DNA from: an uncultured Mesonia sp.
Lineage (GTDB): Bacteria; Bacteroidota; Bacteroidia; Flavobacteriales; Flavobacteriaceae
Reading direction: 5' to 3'
Length of the DNA stretch: 64,000 bases
Assembly (NCBI GenBank): GCA_958296185.1
Contig: CATQIB010000022.1
Location: 51,497 to 115,496 of the forward strand
Part shown: positions 17,128 to 25,045 of the stretch, piece by piece
How the letters are laid out: every line of letters begins with the position of its first letter
How positions within the stretch are numbered: position 1 is the stretch's first letter
Made by a program: the position numbers and the translations under genes
The notes under the pieces: generated by a model
Seen by the model: the letters and a program-made list of their open reading frames with translations, nothing else
Database searches by the model: none
Told to the model about the DNA's origin: nothing

Positions 17128-18433
17128 TTTTTTTTTGATTCAATTTCTTTGCATATATAACCTTGATTTTCCAATAAATTCTTTCGTAGATTCATTAAAT
17201 AATTTCCACGTAATTGCCATAATATTAATGTTCCATCTTTAAGGAAAATCCATCGAGAAAAACTTCTTTTAGAATTCCTGTTTTCAGTTAACTCAAAGAA
17301 ATTGCGTCTTTATATTTTCCATTATATTTATTTTTGTCAATTTCATTATCAGCTAAATCTTCTTTAAAACTCTTTTGTGCTTCTTTACTCAAAGATTTGG
17401 ATATAACCCAATGTATTTCTCCCAAACAATTCTCGCAATTTAAAGTATAATTATAGACTGGATTTTTATTTAATAAATTTATTAGTTTGTCTTTTTGTTT
17501 AAGAATTGTTTTCGGTGAGTTCAAAAGCTTATTAGTTCCAAAAATTGCATAAAACTCAATATTTTTTGAAATCGTAGAATCTTTTTAATGACATTTCAAG
17601 ACAAACTGCGACCAAAGTTTCCTCCCCATTCAATTGAAGCCATATCAACAATCTGTGCTTTCTTTATTTCAAACTCTTTATTTAATGATTGAAAAACCTT
17701 TGAATACCTGTTTCTTGCTTCTATGTAGTTTTCTTTGTCATCAATAAATGCCTTGTACATTTTATTAACTAAATGATAGTTGAAATTTTTACCACTTAAT
17801 CTTTCTTTATTACTAGAAACATTATCAGGAAGTATTTTAGCAATTAAATCAGATATTTTAGAATCGTAAACTATTTTTCCTTTGATATTCCAAGGTAACA
17901 TAAATGGATATTGTCCATTTGAATGTAAAGATAAAGTATCTTTTTTATGAATTAAATGAATATAAACTAAAGGATAGTCATCTGTCCAATGCGAACCTTG
18001 AAGCGACCAAGCTACTCTGTTTGCTTTTTTGCGGTCTTTTATAGTATTGATTGCAATAGAATCTATTTCCTTTGTTGTTTTCCTCTTTTTCGTATATTCT
18101 TTCCAAAGTTTTCCGCATTCTGTTCTAACCACAATGAATCTTTTCCAAAGAAGCTTAAAGGTTGTTTTGTTCTTACTGAATCACGATGTATTAAATTGAT
18201 TAATTCAAGGATTAATTTAGAATCAATTTCTTAATTATGGAATCTGGTTTATTTAAAGATGTAAGAATAAAATCCTCTTTTTTAATTTGAAACTTATTGT
18301 CAAAATGCGACCAACCTCCATAAGGAATCTCCTATCACAATTTTGTCCCATAATTAGGGGAATTAACACCTTGTGAAAGCACAATTTGTGTTCCGAAGAG
18401 AAAAATTAATATGATTGCAATTCGTTCGTTCAT
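17103..18433 (-). pseudogene. Secreted hypothetical protein, multiply frameshifted (cassette F)
   Basis: The first gene after the recombinase. The ATG at 18431-18433 starts a signal peptide (ERIAIILIFLFGTQIVLSQG). The coding sequence then continues in changing frames: PYGGWSHFDNKFQIKKEDF, SVRTKQPLSFFGKDSLW, a long piece at 17,596-18,132 (WSLQGSHWTDDYPLVY...), another at 17,288-17,524 (NPVYNYTLNCENCLGE...), and SFSRWIFLKDGTLILW near the end. Joined, it would be about 430 residues, exported, of a family I do not recognise. At least six one-base shifts are needed. The stop falls inside the attC-like site. Confidence 0.6.
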
Positions 18434-18473
18434 AATTATGCCCAAATGGTTATATCGAGTCAAATATACACTT
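18434..18473 (-). promoter_or_regulatory. attI-like junction with candidate cassette promoter
   Basis: The 40 bases between the recombinase stop and the first cassette start codon. On the minus strand a TATATTTG box (18461-18468) fits the Bacteroidota -7 consensus TAnnTTTG and points into the array; the -33 element is weak. TTGGGCATAATTA follows (18433-18445) and matches 12 of 13 bases of the cassette-F end TTGGGCATAGTTA (17115-17127). This is where an attI site and a Pc-type promoter would be expected. Confidence 0.5.
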
Positions 18474-19665
18474 TTATAGGTTAATATTTCCGGATAAAGA
18501 TACTTTTTTGGTATCATAGCCTTGTTGGTTAAGTTGCTGTAAAGCAGAATCTAATGGGCTCTTTATTTGTAGTAACTGCTTGCGACTTACGTGCGTATAA
18601 ATCATGGTGGTTTCTGGTTTACTGTGTCCCAATAATTCTTGTATATAACGCAAGTCTACTCCGGTTCAAGTAAATGGGTAGCAAAAGAGTGGCGTAGGGT
18701 ATGTGGGGTTACAGTTTTGGTTATTTTAGCGCGTAAAACAGCACGCTTTAAAGAAGCTCTAACACTGCTAGCTTGATAAGCGTATCCAGAACGGCCTTCA
18801 ATAAAAAATGTCTGGGTTGGTAAGTGTTTAAATAATTATATAACAAAGGTAAAATGGTATCGGCTAATATGACTACCCGGTCTTTGCGGTCCTTGCTGCG
18901 ATGTATGAAAATTTGTCGGCGTTCAATGTTCAAATCGCTTACTCGTAAAGATAGCGCTTCGCCAATTCGTAAACCAGAAGAGTAGAGGAGAGCAAAAATA
19001 AACCGATGTTTCAGGTTTTTGTCGCTTGTAAAATCCGCAAAACCTCTTGTAAAGATAATACGCTAGGTAAAGACTTATTACGCTTGGGGCGCAAATGATT
19101 CAAATCTTCTTGTAGTTCAATATTAAACAAAGCTACATAATGTTTCAACGCACTAATACATTGCCTGTGCGTACTTATAGAAAATTGCTTAGCAGCTATT
19201 TCATCTTCTATAAACCGATTAAAATCGGTTAAAACCAAAGCTACAAGGCTCTTTTTTTGTGTAATGTTCAAATTTAAAACAAAACTGCAGTAAGTGGCCA
19301 AGGTACTTTGACTGTAACGCTTTCCGTGTAAATAATTATAGTACTGTTTTAACCTATTGCGCCCCTCTTGGTTTAAATCGTTTGCAATTACAACTTTTTG
19401 CGATTTAGGCTTAGGTTTAGTTTTTTTTCAGGAAGCTTAAATCCGCTTAAAGCACTATAATCTACATAATGGTTCTTTTTGCGAAAATGAGTATATAAAT
19501 TAGCACAGGTGTCTGGCTTTTGTAAAACATAAAAACAACGCTGCGTTCTAGAATATTTAACCTTTCTATTTTTTTGGTATGAGCAATCAATTCGCGATTA
19601 TATCAAAAAAAATACCAATACAATGGGTAATCGCGATGAAAAATAGGTTTTAAGGTTATACGCAT
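18474..19665 (-). pseudogene. Tyrosine recombinase of the cassette array, frameshifted as written
   Basis: The reading frames, joined, give about 398 residues. An N-terminal extension starts MRITLKP, followed by a SAM-like core-binding domain (YSQSTLATYCSFVLNLNI, ISTHRQCISALKHYVALF). The catalytic domain has SSGLRIGEAL (Arg), DRKDRVV (Lys region), PHTLRHSFATHL (His-x-x-Arg), LLGHSKPETT (His) and MIYTHVS (Tyr), and ends with KSPLD. It is XerC/D-like and has no IntI-specific extra helix before PHTLRH. At least six frameshifts occur, and most are repaired by adding one base to an A or T run. Position and orientation, just upstream of the first cassette, suggest that it moves the cassettes. Confidence 0.78.
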
Positions 19666-20141
19666 TTTATTAGATTTTGATTAACCCTACAATTTATAAT
19701 AATAAAATTAAAAAATGACTCAAAATATTAATGAATTGTTTAAAAGCTCATTTTAACTTATAAAATGCATAATTTGTAATCAAACTAACCGGTTGTTCTC
19801 CTAGTTCAAATGAATATACTGGGGGGGAAGTATTGGGCTACTTTAGGTTAAACCGGATTTGGTAGCTAGGTAATTTTATAGTTTTAAGTTGTAGCAGCGC
19901 TAATCGTATGATTTATAAAGGCTTTACCAGCTAATTAGCTTGAAGCTGATTTTTTAGAAGGAGTTTTGATAACTGAAATGTAACTTAACGGTTCGATCTG
20001 TTAAATGAACGCTTAAATCTTTGATTACTTTTTACAACGGTTTAACAAGGGCTTTTTACCATTGAAAGATATCTTCCAAACTTTCCCTTCAAGCCTAGAT
20101 ATAGTCGGTTAACTCCATTTCAAACATTTATTATGAGCATA

Positions 20142-20187
20142 GTGAGTCCACACTGAGTCCACGGTGAGTCCACTATTTTGTGGACTT
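20142..20187. repeat. Three tandem GTGAGTCCAC-type repeats with a hairpin
   Basis: Three near-identical 10-11 base units (GTGAGTCCAC, CTGAGTCCAC, GTGAGTCCAC), the last of which pairs with GTGGAC six bases on to give a GTCCAC-TATTTT-GTGGAC hairpin. The function is unknown; it could be a protein-binding cluster. Confidence 0.55.
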
Positions 20188-20460
20188 AGGTATACTCAAA
20201 ATAGATTCAATATGGATTTAGAATAGAGACAATTTGGTTTAAACCTTGCTTTCATATAAAGTTGGTACACTTAATGACTAAGTTAGCTTTAAAGAGTAAA
20301 AAAATATAATACCGTCCCGGGTTTAAAATACAGTACCTTATGAACGAGCCATCTTCCCGAAAAATTAAAGCATTTAGAGCTCAATTAAGAGGGGTAAGAA
20401 GAACTGAATTCTTCCTGTATAGACTTGAAAAATTATTTGCTTAAAAACTCAAAAACCCAG

Positions 20461-20508
20461 AAAATGGTCTTGATCCAAAATGGTCTTGATCCAAAATGGT
20501 CTTGATCC
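20461..20508. repeat. Three exact 16-bp tandem repeats
   Basis: AAAATGGTCTTGATCC occurs three times head to tail, followed by three more decayed TTGATCC units up to about 20,534. It lies between the array region and the tRNA-His terminator. The copy number is likely to vary between strains. Confidence 0.8.
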
Positions 20509-20553
20509 CCCTTGATCCCAATTGATCTTGATCCGTTTTATTCAGTAAATAGC

Positions 20554-20584
20554 AAAAAAAAAGCCCCGCTAAAAAGCGAGGCTT
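20554..20584 (-). terminator. Terminator after tRNA-His
   Basis: On the minus strand, GCCTCGCTTTTTAGCGGGGC forms a stem with a short loop and is followed by a run of nine T. It lies just downstream of the tRNA. Confidence 0.8.
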
Positions 20585-20590
20585 ATAAAG

Positions 20591-20664
20591 GGTGGAAGAT
20601 CGGTCTCGAACCGACGACCTCCTGAACCACAATCAGGCGCTCTAACCAACTGAGCTACAACCAC
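20591..20664 (-). tRNA. tRNA-His (GTG)
   Basis: A cloverleaf with D-arm AGCTCAGTTGGTTAGAGC, anticodon loop GATTGTGGT (anticodon GTG) and T-loop GTCGGTTCGAGACCGAT. The mature 3' CCA is not encoded. As written, acceptor positions 5-6 oppose T with T, which may be worth checking. It may bound the accessory region. Confidence 0.9.
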
Positions 20665-20723
20665 CATTTGTTTGCGGGTGCAAATCTAAAAAATAATAAC
20701 CATTCTGCCAAGAAAAAAATGTA

Positions 20724-21440
20724 TTAAATTAAATCGAAAGCAGAATTTACAGCGATGGGTCTGTCGCAGGTAAAGCCTTCGGCATAATCGGTGCCAATTA
20801 GTCTACCTAAATTTTGTGCTCTATAGGTCACACTATCAAGAAAATTGGTGCTAGATATAGGTGTTTCGGGCTCATTGGCATGGGCTTGATAAAACTGTGA
20901 ACCGTAAGCCTTTACGGCTTTAATCTTGGTATGAATGTGCTCATTTATATCAAGGATTACATCGGGAGTTATTTCCTTCCATTGAATATAATGCAAGACT
21001 AAGCTCGGGCGCCAAGCGGCTTGAGGTTTACCTTCCCAATGGGTTTCAATTTTGCGTAACCCGCTTAAAAAGCAGGCGTCACTTACTAGTTTGCTTCCTT
21101 TTCCGTGGTCTATATGCCGATCGCTTATAGCATTGCAAAAAACAATTTCGGGTTGAAAAGCTCGAATTTGTTGGATTACTTTTAATTGATTGTCTTTGTC
21201 GTTGGTGAAAAAACCATCGCTAAAACCTAAGTTATGCCGGTAACTTACGCCTAACAAATCGGCTGCAGCTTGTGCTTCTTGAGCACGAAGTTCGGCACTT
21301 CCTCGAGTACCTAATTCACCTTGGGTTAAATCTACAATTCCTACTTTTTTTCCGGCTGCAATTTCTTTGGCTAAAGTGCCACTACAACCCAGCTCAACAT
21401 CATCGGGATGGGCACCAAATGCTAATATATCTAATTTCAT
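20724..21440 (-). CDS. bshB1: Bacillithiol biosynthesis deacetylase BshB1
   Basis: A 238-residue zinc-dependent deacetylase of the PIG-L/LmbE fold that removes the acetyl group from N-acetylglucosaminyl-malate in bacillithiol synthesis. The metal site is visible as FGAHPDDVELGCSGT near the N-terminus and DRHIDHGKGSKL in the middle. The length and the phrase DLTQGELGTRGSAELR fit BshB1. Its start overlaps the end of the upstream antiporter gene by 4 bases, so the two form an operon. Cytoplasmic. Confidence 0.93.
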   Translation of the reverse strand: MKLDILAFGAHPDDVELGCSGTLAKEIAAGKKVGIVDLTQGELGTRGSAELRAQEAQAAADLLGVSYRHNLGFSDGFFTNDKDNQLKVIQQIRAFQPEIVFCNAISDRHIDHGKGSKLVSDACFLSGLRKIETHWEGKPQAAWRPSLVLHYIQWKEITPDVILDINEHIHTKIKAVKAYGSQFYQAHANEPETPISSTNFLDSVTYRAQNLGRLIGTDYAEGFTCDRPIAVNSAFDLI

Positions 21441-22921
21441 GCGAGGCTTGTTTTGTTGTTTTTAAGTTGTCTTATTTTTATATTTAATGCGGCAAATAAT
21501 AAAGTCATAAACGGACTTAAGTAATTGAAAATGGCATAGGTGAAGTAACTCAATACAGGAACACCTAAAACACCACTATGGTAGGCTCCGCACGTATTCC
21601 AAGGGATTAAAACCGAGGTTACTGTAGCAGAATCTTCTAATGTACGGCTTAGATTTTCTGGCGCCAAGCCTTTATCTTTATATGCTTTAGCAAACATTTT
21701 ACCAGGAACCACAATAGCTAAGTATTGATCAGATGCGGTTACATTCAGGGCTAAACAACTTATAACGGTGCTACTAAACAACCCAAAGGTTGAGTGAAAC
21801 AAGTTGAGCAAAGCTTTGCTTATTCTACTTAAAGCCCCAATAGCATCCATTATTCCGCCAAAAGTCATAGCACAAATAATTAGCCAAATGGTACCGAGCA
21901 TCCCGTACATTCCGCCCGAAGAAAATAAATCGTTTAAAGCGGTGTAGTCGGTGGGTACTTCTACACTCACAGTGATCGAGTCAATAATTCCGCGATAAGC
22001 GCTAGAAATACTCAAAACATCGGTTCCGGCAATTTGATTCAAAACATGAGGTTGAAAAAAAATGCTAGCTACCGCTGCCAATAGAGTTCCCAACAATAAA
22101 GCCACTAATGGGGGTGTTTTTTTAATGATTAAAAAGACTACCAATAAGGGGACGGCAAATAACCACGGACTAATGTTAAAAGCGCTGTCTATCGCATTCA
22201 ATATTTTTTGGGTATTTACTTGATCTGGGGTGTCTAAATTTAAACCGATTATAATAAAGACAATTAAAGTAATTACAATAGAAGGTACTGTGGTGTAAAG
22301 CATATACCTGATGTGGGTGAATAAATCTGTACCAGCCATTGCGGGGGCCAAGTTGGTGGTATCGCTTAATGGTGATAATTTGTCACCAAAATAAGCACCA
22401 CTTAATATGGCACCGGCAGTCATTCCTAAAGATATGCCTAATGCCTCAGCTATTCCTATCAAGGCAATACCAACCGTGGCAGAAGTGGTCCAGCTACTTC
22501 CTGTGGCAACAGAAATAATAGAGCAAATCACCACGCAGGCTGCCAGAAATATGCTAGGGTTTAATAATTGCAAACCGTAGTAAATCATACTAGGGATAAT
22601 ACCGCTAACCAGCCAAGTACCCGATAGGGCGCCAACCATAAGCAGAATCAAAATTGGGCCAGAAGTAGATTTGATGTTTTGCGCTACTTCTTCTACCATA
22701 GTTTTGTAGGATACACGGTTAAAATAACCTACAATAGCCGCAACCGCTGCCCCCATAAGGAGAATAAATTGATTGGACCCGTCTAGGGCACTATCTCCAT
22801 AAACATAAACGTTGTAAGCGAGCATGCCTATTAATGCAAAGACAGGCAAAAGTGCCTGTCCTAGACTTAGATTGTTTTCTATAATATGCTGGTTATTCGG
22901 ATCAGATGATTGGGTGTCCAT
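21437..22921 (-). CDS. nhaC: NhaC-family Na+/H+ antiporter
   Basis: A 494-residue integral membrane protein with about 11-12 hydrophobic segments. The conserved core ATGSSWTTSATVGIAL and SGAYFGDKLSPLSDTTNLA is typical of NhaC antiporters, which exchange Na+ (or in some cases malate/lactate) for protons. Having one is common in marine Bacteroidota. It is co-transcribed with bshB1 through a 4-base overlap. The functional link between sodium and bacillithiol is not evident from the sequence. Confidence 0.88.
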   Translation of the reverse strand: MDTQSSDPNNQHIIENNLSLGQALLPVFALIGMLAYNVYVYGDSALDGSNQFILLMGAAVAAIVGYFNRVSYKTMVEEVAQNIKSTSGPILILLMVGALSGTWLVSGIIPSMIYYGLQLLNPSIFLAACVVICSIISVATGSSWTTSATVGIALIGIAEALGISLGMTAGAILSGAYFGDKLSPLSDTTNLAPAMAGTDLFTHIRYMLYTTVPSIVITLIVFIIIGLNLDTPDQVNTQKILNAIDSAFNISPWLFAVPLLVVFLIIKKTPPLVALLLGTLLAAVASIFFQPHVLNQIAGTDVLSISSAYRGIIDSITVSVEVPTDYTALNDLFSSGGMYGMLGTIWLIICAMTFGGIMDAIGALSRISKALLNLFHSTFGLFSSTVISCLALNVTASDQYLAIVVPGKMFAKAYKDKGLAPENLSRTLEDSATVTSVLIPWNTCGAYHSGVLGVPVLSYFTYAIFNYLSPFMTLLFAALNIKIRQLKNNKTSLA

Positions 22922-22998
22922 TTTTTTTACTGGCTTTAAAGCGAATTAAGGCTAGTAAAGTAAACATTTTTTTAATAATTATTTGCGCTTAATATTAA

Positions 22999-24222
22999 TT
23001 AATTTGCATTTAGTAAATCAGAGGCTACTATGCCGCTGGCTTCCAGGCACTTTTTAATGCCATCCCAACTTTGTGCAATGCTATGATCTAGACCAATAGA
23101 AAAACGTACCAAACCATTGCTTAAGCCCATGGCTGTTTGTTCCTCTTCAGGAATTTCAGAAGAAGTTGATTTTCCAGGGGCGCTAAATAGCGTTCGGTAA
23201 AATCCTAAACTTACCGCTAAATCTCCTAAGTTATAAGCTTGCATCATCTCTAGAAAAACATTGGCTTTTTCAAAACTTCCTACATCAACCGTAAGCATTC
23301 CCCCAAAACCAAAATCACTGTAATGTTTTGCCTTAAAATAGGCGTGACTTTTATGGGATGCTAAACCAGGATAAACCGTTTTTAAGCCCAAACTTTCAAA
23401 TTTTTTAGCCAAGAAAAGCGCGTTTTTGCTATGTTGTTGAATGCGTACGGGTAGCGTTCTTAAATTCTTGAGTATAGAAGCGGCACGTAGGCTATCTAAA
23501 GTAGCTCCCAGTAACATGGCAGCACCTTGATTTACATCACGTAAACTAAGTATAAATTCTTGCTTAGCACAAATCACTCCGCCTAAAGTGTCACTACTTC
23601 CATTTATGTACTTGGTAAGCGAGTGAATCACCACATCGGCACCCATTTGGGCAGGGCAAAAAGATAAAGGAGAAAAAGTGTTGTCTATCACCAATTTTAA
23701 ACTATATTTTTTTGCGATGACACTTAGTGCATCTATATGTGCTACTTCTAGTAGTGGATTACTCAGCGTTTCGGCATATAGGACTTTTGTTTGTGGGGTA
23801 ATACTGGCTTCTACCTCTTGTAAGTTTGTAATATCTACAAAGTGCGTTTTTATGCCTAAGCCTGGCATAAAGTTTTTCATAAACGCATAAGTGCCTCCAT
23901 ACACGGTACGACTGCTTACCACCTCATCTCCTTGCTGACAAAGTTGCAACAAAACCGCGGTAATTGCACCCATGCCGCTAGCGGTAACCAAAGCGTCTTC
24001 GGTACCTTCCATTCGAGCAAGTGCCTGCTCAAGATAAGATAGCGTAGGGTTGGCGTGTCGAGAATATAAAAATAAGCCTTCGGTTTTGCCCTCAAAGGTT
24101 TCAAACATTTCTTGTGGGTTGCGAAACCTAAACGTGCTCGAGTCGGCTATAGGCGGATTAACCCCGCGGTCTTGAGTAGCTAATTGTAGCTCTTGTAATG
24201 CAATTCCTGGATGATGCTTCAT
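22999..24222 (-). CDS. Trans-sulfuration PLP enzyme (methionine gamma-lyase / cystathionine type)
   Basis: A 407-residue Cys/Met-metabolism PLP enzyme. The PLP lysine is Lys204 in HSLTKYINGSSD; ASGMGAI (81-87) and YAETLSNP (149-156) are the phosphate- and ring-binding segments. Whether it is methionine gamma-lyase, cystathionine gamma-synthase or gamma-lyase cannot be settled from the motifs. The divergent Lrp/AsnC regulator immediately upstream suggests amino-acid-responsive control and favours a catabolic lyase. Confidence 0.85.
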   Translation of the reverse strand: MKHHPGIALQELQLATQDRGVNPPIADSSTFRFRNPQEMFETFEGKTEGLFLYSRHANPTLSYLEQALARMEGTEDALVTASGMGAITAVLLQLCQQGDEVVSSRTVYGGTYAFMKNFMPGLGIKTHFVDITNLQEVEASITPQTKVLYAETLSNPLLEVAHIDALSVIAKKYSLKLVIDNTFSPLSFCPAQMGADVVIHSLTKYINGSSDTLGGVICAKQEFILSLRDVNQGAAMLLGATLDSLRAASILKNLRTLPVRIQQHSKNALFLAKKFESLGLKTVYPGLASHKSHAYFKAKHYSDFGFGGMLTVDVGSFEKANVFLEMMQAYNLGDLAVSLGFYRTLFSAPGKSTSSEIPEEEQTAMGLSNGLVRFSIGLDHSIAQSWDGIKKCLEASGIVASDLLNAN

Positions 24223-24382
24223 AGTGCGATGTATTTTATAATAAAACTAAAGATAAACCAAGCTTAAATGCTTTCCTATAGTTTTGCTCTTATTCAGTAT
24301 AAAATTCGATAAAAACATAATTTATAGAATATTATTCCTTATTTTTAATTCTTTACGGATTAAAACAGAACAAAATAAACTT

Positions 24383-24844
24383 ATGCTCGATACAACCGAT
24401 GAAAACCTGTTGGCGCTATTGCAACAAGATGCTAAACAAACCATTAAAAGTTTGGCTTTTAAATTGAACCTATCGGTCACCGCGGTGCACGAACGGATTA
24501 AAAAACTGGAAAGAAATCAGACCATCACCCAATATGTAGCTTTGATCGATAAAAATCGCGTCAACAAAAGTTTTATGGTGCTTTGTCATCTAAAACTCAA
24601 TGAACATACCCGCGAAAATATAAAACGCTTTGAAAAAGAGGTGACACAATTACCCGAGGTGATGGAGTGTTATCACGTGAGCGGAGATTATGATTTTATA
24701 CTAAAAATTCTAGTGAAAGATATGCCTGCTTATCGCCAATTTTTGGTCGATAAACTCACTGCTTTGAGTGGCATAGGAAGCACTCAAAGTACTTTTATTA
24801 TAGATGAAGTGAAAGAGACTACGCAAATTGCTTTGAACTATTAA
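24383..24844 (+). CDS. Lrp/AsnC-family transcriptional regulator
   Basis: A 153-residue regulator with an N-terminal winged helix-turn-helix (DENLLALLQQDAKQTIKS, LSVTAVHERIKKLER) and a C-terminal RAM ligand-binding domain (VMECYHVSGDYDFILKI). The ATG at 24,383 is chosen because it gives the usual family start; the frame is open upstream but reads as a hydrophobic non-conserved extension. It is divergent from the PLP enzyme gene, which is its probable target. Confidence 0.88.
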   Translation: MLDTTDENLLALLQQDAKQTIKSLAFKLNLSVTAVHERIKKLERNQTITQYVALIDKNRVNKSFMVLCHLKLNEHTRENIKRFEKEVTQLPEVMECYHVSGDYDFILKILVKDMPAYRQFLVDKLTALSGIGSTQSTFIIDEVKETTQIALNY

Positions 24845-24986
24845 AATAAATTCAAAACCATTAAATCCTAGTGCTGCGCCAACAAAGCAAGAAAATTTTG
24901 CTTAAAGAATGACAAATTTCAATTTTAAAAAAGTTGATAACCAGAAAATGTCGCTTTAAACAAAAAGCAAATAATAAGCCACTAAC

Positions 24987-25016
24987 TTGGTCATTGTTGT
25001 AGATGTTGTATTTTTG
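24987..25016 (+). promoter_or_regulatory. Promoter of lpdA
   Basis: TTG (24987-24989), 19 bases, then TATTTTTG (25009-25016): a full match to the Bacteroidota -33/-7 promoter (TTG...TAnnTTTG), 29 bases upstream of the lpdA start codon. Confidence 0.7.
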
Positions 25017-25045
25017 TAATCGTTTAAAAAAACCACAAAAAAATT

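Larger units (their letters stand above)
19666..20553. other. Non-coding stretch between the cassette region and tRNA-His
   Basis: No convincing gene. It holds two repeat clusters (20142-20187 and 20461-20508) and AT-rich sequence. A 34-codon basic frame (plus strand, 20340-20444, MNEPSSRKIKAFRA...) is too short to support. It separates the accessory array from the conserved chromosome. Confidence 0.6.

Noticed and set aside
1..18475. Prophage or conjugative element
   Set aside because: There are no structural, packaging, replication, relaxase or type IV secretion genes; the region consists only of cassettes, IS elements and one recombinase.
18474..19665. Calling the recombinase a classical IntI
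   Set aside because: The IntI-specific helix before the HTLRH box is absent; overall it is XerC/D-like. The integron-like claim rests on the sites and position instead.
20340..20444. 34-residue basic open frame (MNEPSSRKIKAFRA...)
   Set aside because: Too short, with no clear ribosome-binding or promoter signal; not supported as a gene.
20461..20534. Possible CRISPR array
   Set aside because: The 16-bp units are directly adjacent without spacers, only three are exact, and no cas gene is near.
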